Source: Planctomycetaceae bacterium
GTDB taxonomy: Bacteria > Planctomycetota > Planctomycetia > Planctomycetales > Planctomycetaceae
Reading direction: 5' to 3'
Assembly (NCBI GenBank): GCA_015487825.1
Contig: WFOZ01000175.1
Coordinates: 1 to 5,327, forward strand
Length of the DNA stretch: 5,327 bases
Part shown: piece after piece, positions 1-5,327 of the stretch
How the letters are laid out: each line of letters begins with the position of its first letter
Position numbering within the stretch: position 1 is the stretch's first letter
Notes under the pieces: generated by a model
Databases searched by the model: none
Told to the model about the DNA's origin: nothing
The model's input: the letters and a program-made list of their open reading frames with translations, nothing else
Program-made: the position numbers and the translations under genes

Positions 1-58
1 GCCGATAAACAATGGTTTTGTCTCAACAGGATGCAATCTGTCAAAGCTGGAAAATATC
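1..58. other. Left-edge leader before the fusion hydrolase
   Basis: This short stretch precedes the first gene. One plus-strand frame has a TAA at 6-8, which could end an upstream gene, but too little is visible to name it. The frame of the downstream gene has no stop between the window edge and its ATG at 59, and no ATG, GTG or TTG codon either. The true start is therefore at 59 or beyond the left edge. No convincing Shine-Dalgarno is seen before 59 (only a weak GGAAAA stretch), and I could not identify a promoter with paired -35 and -10 boxes. Confidence 0.3.
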
Positions 59-2437
59 ATGGAATTCATCAAGAACCTGGCTGTTGTTTTTGTAGTAAGC
101 ATGTTGTTGCACGCCGTTTGCCTTGCACAAGAGGGACATGTTGAACACCCGCCAATCCGTATTTTGATGATTGGTGATTCGACAATGGCCAGTTACGCAA
201 ACCCGCCCAAAGATCGTCCAGATTTAACCGGCTGGGGCCAAGTTTTTTCTGAGCGATTTAGCGAGCAGGTCACGATCATCAACCGGGCGATCTCCGGACG
301 CAGTACCAAATCGTACATCACCGGCGGGCATTGGGAAAAAGCTCTCAAGGTGAAAGCGGATTATCTTTTCATTCAGTTTGGGCATAATGACAGCCATCTC
401 AATGAAGAGAAATCAACCGATGCAGCGACCGATTTTCGTGATTATTTACGGCAATACATCGATGAAGCTCGACAAGCAGGCATGAAGCCGGTTTTGATTA
501 CTCCGATGACACGCCGGCGTTTTCGTGAGGATAAAATCGTCACTTCGTTACGCCCTTTCGCAGAGGCGATGTTGATCGTCGGTAAAGAAAAGCAGGTGCC
601 TGTCATCGATCTGCATGCTAATAGTGTGAATCTGCATAATAAACTGGGAGAGAGTAAAAGCAGTTACTTCAATCCTTCCGCAAAAGATCGCACACACTTC
701 TCACGACGAGGGGCAGCCGTTATTTCCCGACTGGTTGCTGAGGAACTTGCTGCCGTTGTTCCCGCGATCAAACCGTATCTCAAACTTTCTGCAGATACCG
801 TTCTACTGGGTGGCAAAATTGTCACGATGGATACAGAAAATCGGATAGTCACTGCGATCGCAATTCAAAACGGTCGCATTCTGGATCTTGGGGACGATGA
901 ACAGATCGGTCGGTTTATTGCAGAAGATACCAGAGTGATCAACCTTGAAGGAAAAACGGTTATTCCCGGAATTATCGCCGCCCATTGCCATGCCGTTGGT
1001 GTTGCTCGAAACTCGCTGGATCAACCATACGCCGAATTGCTGAGCATTACAGAGGTTCAAAACTGGATCGAATCACAAGCAAAAAAAGTTCCCGCTGGTT
1101 CGTGGATTAAAGTTCCGCGAGCTGATATTACCCGGCTGAAAGAACGCCGGCATCCAACAACTGCAGAACTTGACGCAGCTTGCCCAACTCACCCGGTCAT
1201 CTTTACTGCCGCCCGCAAATCGGCATTGAATACCTTAGGATTGAAAACAATTGGCGTCGAGAAAGAGAGTGATTCCGATTTCAAGGGAAAGATTATTCGC
1301 GATGCCAGCGGACAGGTTCAATTGATTTCCGGTGCGAATGCTCTACTGCGGAAATTAATGCCCTCGCCTAAATATTCTGTCAAACAACTGCGAACGGCTC
1401 TGCAGAATGTGCATCACCATTACAACGCCGTCGGTATCACCTCTATTTTCGAACGTGCCGGGAACATCGACGACTTTCAGCATTACCTGACACTTCGAGC
1501 AGAGGGAAAACTGACTGTTCGTGTGACACAAACATTTCGTTCCAGTTTTCGATCAGCAGGCGATGTAACAGCCTACACGAAACGTCTTGCCATGAAAACC
1601 GGCGATGGTGACGATTGGGTGCGTGTTGGTCCGATTAAAATCACCGTCGATGGAGGTATCCACTGGGGAAACACGTATTTGAAGCAGCCCTACACAGAAA
1701 AACAACTTCGCTTTTACGCTCACCGCGATCCAAATTATCGAGGAGACCTCAATTACAGCGTCCCGCTGATGACGGAGCTCTTTCGTGAAGCCGACCGACT
1801 CGGTTGGCAATGGTGTTGCCATGTAACAGGCGATGCAGGAGTCGACGCCATTCTGGAAGCCATTGAAGCAGTTCATGCCGAGCATCCCGAAATTGCAAAG
1901 CATCGTTTCACGTTAACGCACGCTTACTTTCCGACAACAAGTTCTGTTGCACGGGCAAAACAATTGGGAATATGTGTTGATACACAACCATCACTGTACT
2001 TCAAAGACTCGGCTGCCATTGCGGAAATATACGGCGAAGATTGGGCAGCTCGATTTATCGGTCTGGGCGAATGGCTTCGAGGGAGCGTCCCGACGGCCAT
2101 TGCAGGGGATCATATGATCGGACTGAATCCTGATCGTTCCATGAATGCCTACAATCCATTTCTTATGATGCAGGTTGCAGTAACTCGACGAAACCGGGAA
2201 GGAAATATCTACGGAAAAAACCAGCAAATCAGCCGCATCGAGGCTTTGCGCTGCCTTACAACAATGCCCGCCTGGTTATCATTCAATGAATCGAACCGAG
2301 GGTCGCTTGAAACTGAAAAACTGGCTGACCTGGTGATTCTGGATCAAGATATTCTCACTTGTCCGGAAAATAAAATCGCAGAAACCAGAGCCGAAAAAAC
2401 AATGACTGACGGCCAATTTGTCTTTAGCATGGAATGA
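59..2437 (+). CDS. Exported SGNH esterase-amidohydrolase fusion protein
   Basis: Seen: a 792-aa protein with a hydrophobic N-terminal segment (about residues 5-23) and a likely signal peptidase I site after A23. Residues 32-240 form an SGNH/GDSL hydrolase resembling rhamnogalacturonan acetylesterases. Block I is GDSTMAS with nucleophile S41, block II has G80 in SGRST, block III is GHND (G108-D111), and block V is DRTHF with D210 and H213. Residues 243-792 form a YtcJ-like amidohydrolase (Amidohydro_3). They start with an ADTVLLGGKIVTMD strand and contain the HxH metal motif H309-C-H311, a conserved lysine K527 before DGG, H588 in HVTGD, H621 in THAYF and D684 in AGDH. The C-terminal end is the usual ADLVILD beta-sandwich return. 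Family knowledge: the first domain removes O-acetyl groups from polysaccharides such as pectin; the second hydrolyses C-N bonds with bound metal. Both sets of catalytic residues look intact. The linker is only a few residues. The ATG at 59 is chosen because it starts the signal peptide. Substrates are unknown; envelope or extracellular location is inferred. The domain calls are firm, the exact specificity is not. Confidence 0.9.
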   Translation: MEFIKNLAVVFVVSMLLHAVCLAQEGHVEHPPIRILMIGDSTMASYANPPKDRPDLTGWGQVFSERFSEQVTIINRAISGRSTKSYITGGHWEKALKVKADYLFIQFGHNDSHLNEEKSTDAATDFRDYLRQYIDEARQAGMKPVLITPMTRRRFREDKIVTSLRPFAEAMLIVGKEKQVPVIDLHANSVNLHNKLGESKSSYFNPSAKDRTHFSRRGAAVISRLVAEELAAVVPAIKPYLKLSADTVLLGGKIVTMDTENRIVTAIAIQNGRILDLGDDEQIGRFIAEDTRVINLEGKTVIPGIIAAHCHAVGVARNSLDQPYAELLSITEVQNWIESQAKKVPAGSWIKVPRADITRLKERRHPTTAELDAACPTHPVIFTAARKSALNTLGLKTIGVEKESDSDFKGKIIRDASGQVQLISGANALLRKLMPSPKYSVKQLRTALQNVHHHYNAVGITSIFERAGNIDDFQHYLTLRAEGKLTVRVTQTFRSSFRSAGDVTAYTKRLAMKTGDGDDWVRVGPIKITVDGGIHWGNTYLKQPYTEKQLRFYAHRDPNYRGDLNYSVPLMTELFREADRLGWQWCCHVTGDAGVDAILEAIEAVHAEHPEIAKHRFTLTHAYFPTTSSVARAKQLGICVDTQPSLYFKDSAAIAEIYGEDWAARFIGLGEWLRGSVPTAIAGDHMIGLNPDRSMNAYNPFLMMQVAVTRRNREGNIYGKNQQISRIEALRCLTTMPAWLSFNESNRGSLETEKLADLVILDQDILTCPENKIAETRAEKTMTDGQFVFSME

Positions 2438-2520
2438 TTTCCAAACGGCATAATTTTCCCCAGTCTACCTCAAGACGTCACTGCTCAACCAGGCGTGCCA
2501 TCTACAAGAATGAATCAATA

Positions 2521-3234
2521 ATGCCCAAGGCAGCACGCACGATTATTCTCCCCGGTCTTGATGGTTCGACGGGAATGCTCCGGAAGTTTTGCGAACTGGC
2601 ACCCTCCAGATATGAAGTTATGCCGCTGGATTTGCCTGCCGAACTTTCTTCGTATGTCGAACTTTCTGATCATTTTTCGGACCTCCTTTCTGGAGATCAG
2701 AAAAACATCCTCATTGCGGAATCTTTTTCCGGACCGCTGGCAGTCTTATTGGCAATATCTCAGCCGGAATCTGTTGCGGGTATTGTGCTTGTTGCTTCTT
2801 TCGTAACCTCTCCGCTTTCAACAATGACTCGTTTTATTCCGTGGTCGCTGCTGTTTCGCCTACCTCTTCCTGCGTTTATCGCCCGGCAATTTATGCTTGG
2901 TAAAGATTGTGATCACTCACTGATTGATGAACTGAAAACAGCGGTAAAAACAATTTCCCCATCTGTTCTTACACGAAGAGTTCGTGAAGTCGGTCAGACA
3001 AAACTGAAAGACGAATTCCGTAATTTGCAATGTCCTGTCATCTGTTTACGCCCCTTGAATGATTCTCTTATTCCAAAACATTGCATCGAAACAATAAAGC
3101 ATTTGCGAGAAGATGTAGTGATTCATACAATCAAAGGGCCGCACCTGATCCTTGAAACCAGACCGGGCGAGGTGTGGAATATCATTGGTGAGTTCATCGA
3201 GAGTCTATCATCAAAAGAGGAATCATTGTCATGA
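2521..3234 (+). CDS. Alpha/beta hydrolase, probably cytoplasmic
   Basis: Seen: a 237-aa protein counted from the ATG at 2521, starting MPKAARTIILPGLDGS. The LPGLDGSTG segment (residues 11-19) is the usual oxyanion-side loop after the first strand. AESFSG carries the nucleophile-elbow serine (S68), a GxSxG variant with alanine in the first position. D181 in RPLNDSLIP and H208 in GPHLILETRP complete a plausible triad. A cap-like hydrophobic region rich in Pro, Phe and Leu lies at about residues 100-126. No signal peptide is visible, so cytoplasmic action is inferred. Family knowledge: related small hydrolases cleave carboxylic esters or similar bonds (BioH-like in fold); the substrate cannot be told. 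An in-frame ATG at 2434 overlaps the upstream stop as ATGA and would add 29 residues. That extension is rich in Arg, Ser and His and lies outside the recognisable fold, so I prefer 2521, although neither start has a strong Shine-Dalgarno. The 3' end overlaps the next gene by 4 bp, which supports co-translation. Confidence 0.82.
   Translation: MPKAARTIILPGLDGSTGMLRKFCELAPSRYEVMPLDLPAELSSYVELSDHFSDLLSGDQKNILIAESFSGPLAVLLAISQPESVAGIVLVASFVTSPLSTMTRFIPWSLLFRLPLPAFIARQFMLGKDCDHSLIDELKTAVKTISPSVLTRRVREVGQTKLKDEFRNLQCPVICLRPLNDSLIPKHCIETIKHLREDVVIHTIKGPHLILETRPGEVWNIIGEFIESLSSKEESLS
3215..3222 (+). promoter_or_regulatory. Shine-Dalgarno for the EEP hydrolase
   Basis: AAGAGGAA lies inside the last codons of the alpha/beta hydrolase gene, ending 8 nt before the ATG at 3231. 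It is the only strong ribosome binding site in the three-gene series. It supports the ATGA-overlap start at 3231-3234 for the exported EEP hydrolase. Confidence 0.7.
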
Positions 3235-4097
3235 ATCAATATTTAGCTTGCCTCTATTCTTATTTCTTTCGGTCTCATCATTGGAAAATCCTGCTTCTGC
3301 TTCTTGCGACCACAACCGGTCCAGACTTGCATGCACAAGAACGTTCGAAAGAGGGAAAATCTGCTCCCGAAACATTGCGTGTTCTTTGTTACAATATCCA
3401 TTACGGACAGGGGATGGATGGAAAGTATGATGTGGCAAGGCTGGCGGAAGTCATTAAACGGGTGCAGCCGGATTTGGTTGCGTTACAGGAAATTGACGTC
3501 TGGGTGAAGCGGTCCGGGCGAGTGCATCAAATTCAAGAGCTTGCGAAATTAACCGGCATGCAGGCGAGATTCGGACCGACTCAACATTACGAAGGAGGCC
3601 TGTTTGGCAACGGTGTTTTAACCCGGCTACCGATTCTGGATGTCCTCATCCAACCGCTACCTTATACCGAAAGCACGCCCGAAAAAGTGACGTACCCCCG
3701 AGCCGCAATCGCAGTCACGGTTCGCCTGGCTGATGGTTCGCCGCTACGATTTATCAGCACGCACTTCCAACACAATGTTCCGGCAGATCGCCTTGCAGAA
3801 GCAATCGCGATCAACAAACATTTTGCAAAACCGAATGATATCACTCCGGCAATTCTGGCAGGCGATATGAACGCAACGCCGGATGCAGAACCGATTCAGG
3901 AATTAAACAAAAAATGGACAAACGCCATCGATAAAGGAGCATCTCCCAGTGCGCCTTCTCCAAAACCAAGAAGCCGCATCGATTACATTTTCTATCGCAA
4001 TGCACCAAAACTGAAACTAAAACAGTCAGAAGTAATTCCGGAAAAAATGGCCTCCGATCACCGCCCTGTTTTTGCTGTTTTCGAATTGAGCCCCTGA
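3231..4097 (+). CDS. Exported EEP-family metal-dependent hydrolase
   Basis: Seen: 288 aa. A hydrophobic stretch (about residues 19-28, KILLLLLATT) preceded by basic residues is followed by LHA-Q, giving a likely signal peptidase I cut after A35. The mature part is a complete endonuclease/exonuclease/phosphatase fold: N55 and H57 in YNIHYG, metal ligand E87 in LQEID, N127 in GNGVLTRLPI, H178 in STHFQH, D212 and N214 in GDMNATP, D251 in RIDYIFY, and the terminal D276-H277 in SDHRPV. Family knowledge: these residues form the Mg-dependent phosphodiesterase site shared by DNase I, exonuclease III and sphingomyelinases. The overall pattern is closest to the short bacterial group often annotated as metal-dependent hydrolase (COG3568-like). 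The substrate could be a nucleic acid, a phospholipid head group or another phosphoester, and the sequence does not decide. The start is fixed by the Shine-Dalgarno at 3215-3222 and the ATGA overlap with the preceding stop, suggesting translational coupling. Periplasmic or extracellular action is inferred. Confidence 0.88.
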   Translation: MNQYLACLYSYFFRSHHWKILLLLLATTTGPDLHAQERSKEGKSAPETLRVLCYNIHYGQGMDGKYDVARLAEVIKRVQPDLVALQEIDVWVKRSGRVHQIQELAKLTGMQARFGPTQHYEGGLFGNGVLTRLPILDVLIQPLPYTESTPEKVTYPRAAIAVTVRLADGSPLRFISTHFQHNVPADRLAEAIAINKHFAKPNDITPAILAGDMNATPDAEPIQELNKKWTNAIDKGASPSAPSPKPRSRIDYIFYRNAPKLKLKQSEVIPEKMASDHRPVFAVFELSP

Positions 4098-4103
4098 CAA
4101 TTC

Positions 4104-4135
4104 GTTGGAGTTTACACTGAAACGCGAACTCCAGC
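4104..4135. terminator. Candidate bidirectional terminator hairpin
   Basis: An inverted repeat in the 44-bp gap between convergent genes: TGGAGTT (4106-4112) pairs with AACTCCA (4127-4133). It can extend to 4104-4113/4126-4135 with one more G-C and two G-U pairs, leaving a loop of about 12 nt. It begins 6 bp after the plus-strand stop (4097) and ends 6 bp from the minus-strand stop (4142), so it sits symmetrically for both transcripts. Neither side is followed by a run of T, so it is not a canonical intrinsic terminator. It may act as an mRNA 3'-end hairpin or with a factor. Confidence 0.45.
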
Positions 4136-4141
4136 ATGGTT

Positions 4142-5327
4142 TCAACAGAGTTCTTTAATTTCAAAGCCTTTGCGATAGGTGCGGGTTAAGTACGGGTTAG
4201 CTTCAGGCTTGTTGGTGATCTTGAGTGCTTTGCCATCGAATTCGAGTTTTTCTTTCGGGAAGAAGGCGGCAACATTCCCAAGTTGGACCGCTTCGGTAAG
4301 ATGCCCGCCGTATTCAAAACCATCACTCGGCTGCTTGCCGGAAACGCAACCATCAACCCAACCATGATAATGATTGAGGTTTTCCGCCGGCTCGAATTTA
4401 TAATTCAATTTATTGAGGTAGGGCATGCTGTAATGCGGCAGAATAAGATTCGCTTCTTCCCCGATAAAAATGGAACCATTGGCTGGTAGCTTCTGTCCTT
4501 CAGCGAGCTTTGCAATCGCTGGGTCGGGCCGCCTGCCACCGTCGTACCAGGTAATTGGAAGCGTTTTGCCTGCGGTGTATTCGGTGCCGGGTATGATGTA
4601 TTGCAATGTTTCCTGCATCGGCCAGACTTCGTTGTTAATTCCTGAATGGTCAGAAACGATACTGATTGGATCGCCGGTAATTTTCAATGCTGAGTAGACA
4701 GGGTCAAGCAGATGGCAACCGAAATCGCCGATTGCTCCTGAACCGAAATCCTGCCAGTCTCTCCAGGTGAAAGGATGATAAACACGGTTCCCGCCATAAG
4801 GTCGCATCGGTGCAACGCCGATCCACATATCCCAGTTCAGTGTTTTGGGAACCGGTTCATTTTTTGCAGGACGCTCTGTCAAACCACTTCGACCATGACC
4901 GGTTGTACCGACCCAGGAATGAACAGCTTTCACTTTTCCAATGGCTCCATCCTGAATCAACTTCACCGCGGTGCGATAAGAGGTATGAGAATGAATCTGA
5001 TTCCCCATACGAGTGATCACGCCTGCCTTGGCTGCGTGCAGTCGCATCTGTCGCGCTTCCCAAACAGTGCGAGTGAGCGGCTTCTGGCAATAAACATGCT
5101 TGCCCACGGTCATGGAATCGATGCTGATTTTTGCATGCGTATGATCTGGGGTGGAAACTGTGACGGCATCGATCTTATCGCCCAGTTCAGAAAGCATGAT
5201 CCGATAGTCCTGATAGATCGGGGCATCAGGAACCATCTTGTGAGCCTTGGCGGTGCGAGTCAGATCGACATCGCAAAAGGCGATAAACTGAGACTGCGGA
5301 TGGCTGGCAACTTCACGAATATCTGAC
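4142..5327 (-). CDS. Gfo/Idh/MocA-family oxidoreductase, N-terminus beyond window
   Basis: Seen: 394 codons read from the right edge to a TGA at 4142-4144. The frame stays open past the internal ATG at 5234-5236, and the residues before it (SDIREVASHP, then FIAFCDVD) belong to the Rossmann domain, so the gene is 5'-partial here. Counting from the first visible residue: CDVD at 18-21 ends the second Rossmann strand, VSTPDHTH is at 57-64, the catalytic-lysine motif is CQKPL with K82, and GNQIHSH is at 108-114. The second domain contains GDFGCHLLDP with H205 and D208 as likely active-site residues. The C-terminus is TRTYRKGFEIKEL plus Cys. The glycine-rich NAD(P)-binding loop and any Tat signal lie outside the window. 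Family knowledge: NAD(P)-dependent oxidation or reduction of sugars and polyols; planctomycetal members commonly carry Tat signals and have QKP in place of EKP. It converges on the EEP hydrolase gene and so is in a separate transcript. Substrate unknown. Confidence 0.92.
   Translation of the reverse strand, partial: SDIREVASHPQSQFIAFCDVDLTRTAKAHKMVPDAPIYQDYRIMLSELGDKIDAVTVSTPDHTHAKISIDSMTVGKHVYCQKPLTRTVWEARQMRLHAAKAGVITRMGNQIHSHTSYRTAVKLIQDGAIGKVKAVHSWVGTTGHGRSGLTERPAKNEPVPKTLNWDMWIGVAPMRPYGGNRVYHPFTWRDWQDFGSGAIGDFGCHLLDPVYSALKITGDPISIVSDHSGINNEVWPMQETLQYIIPGTEYTAGKTLPITWYDGGRRPDPAIAKLAEGQKLPANGSIFIGEEANLILPHYSMPYLNKLNYKFEPAENLNHYHGWVDGCVSGKQPSDGFEYGGHLTEAVQLGNVAAFFPKEKLEFDGKALKITNKPEANPYLTRTYRKGFEIKELC

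Noticed and set aside
18..59. A possible promoter with TTGTCT as -35 and TATCAT as -10.
   Set aside because: The spacing is far from 17 bp and the second box overlaps the start codon, so it could not serve the gene at 59.
107..127. Possible lipoprotein signal around C21 of the fusion protein.
   Set aside because: The residue before the cysteine is Val, whereas a lipobox needs Gly, Ala or Ser there; a signal peptidase I site after A23 fits better.
1553..1903. An open frame on the minus strand of about 116 codons inside the amidohydrolase domain.
   Set aside because: It lies fully opposite conserved amidohydrolase coding sequence, has no family-like motifs and is Cys/Ile-rich as expected for antisense translation.
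3841..4164. A minus-strand open frame of about 107 codons spanning the end of the EEP gene and the convergent gap.
   Set aside because: It is opposite the catalytic GDMN, RIDY and SDHRP motifs of the EEP protein and overlaps the end of the oxidoreductase gene; its product resembles no family I recognise.
5234..5236. ATG as the start of the oxidoreductase gene.
   Set aside because: The frame continues open to the right edge and the preceding residues form part of the Rossmann domain, so this Met is internal.
4775..5326. A long open frame on the plus strand, about 183 codons, opposite the oxidoreductase gene.
   Set aside because: The minus-strand frame over the same bases gives clear Gfo/Idh/MocA motifs, while the plus-strand translation shows no recognisable fold, is rich in Cys, His, Arg and Asn, and lacks a ribosome binding site. 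It is a codon-usage shadow.

Overview
The window looks like ordinary bacterial chromosome from a planctomycete, probably a Planctomycetaceae relative with roughly balanced GC. This assignment is inferred from protein style. The Gfo/Idh/MocA oxidoreductase carries the 'CDVD ... QKPL ... GNQIHSH' pattern typical of the large planctomycetal expansions of this family. The neighbours are secreted carbohydrate-esterase, amidohydrolase and endonuclease/exonuclease/phosphatase (EEP) hydrolases of the kind abundant in that phylum. No rRNA, tRNA, mobile element, CRISPR array or long repeat was seen.

Layout: three plus-strand genes fill 59-4097 in a tight series. The first (59-2437) is a 792-aa exported protein joining a complete rhamnogalacturonan-acetylesterase-like SGNH esterase to a complete YtcJ-like amidohydrolase. 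The second (best start 2521, end 3234) is an alpha/beta hydrolase of about 237 aa with no evident signal peptide. The third (3231-4097) is an exported EEP-superfamily metal-dependent hydrolase that overlaps the second by ATGA and has a good Shine-Dalgarno. A convergent gene on the minus strand (4142 to beyond the right edge) is a Gfo/Idh/MocA-family oxidoreductase whose N-terminus is outside the window. The 44-bp gap between the convergent genes holds a hairpin placed symmetrically 6 bp from each stop codon, a candidate shared terminator.

How they may work together: the plus-strand genes are probably co-transcribed. All three are hydrolases, two exported and one apparently cytoplasmic. This would fit stepwise breakdown of an acetylated or otherwise substituted organic compound, but no shared substrate can be read from the sequence. 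The minus-strand oxidoreductase belongs to a separate transcript, and a functional link to the others is not shown. The most notable item is the SGNH-amidohydrolase fusion; everything else is fairly ordinary.
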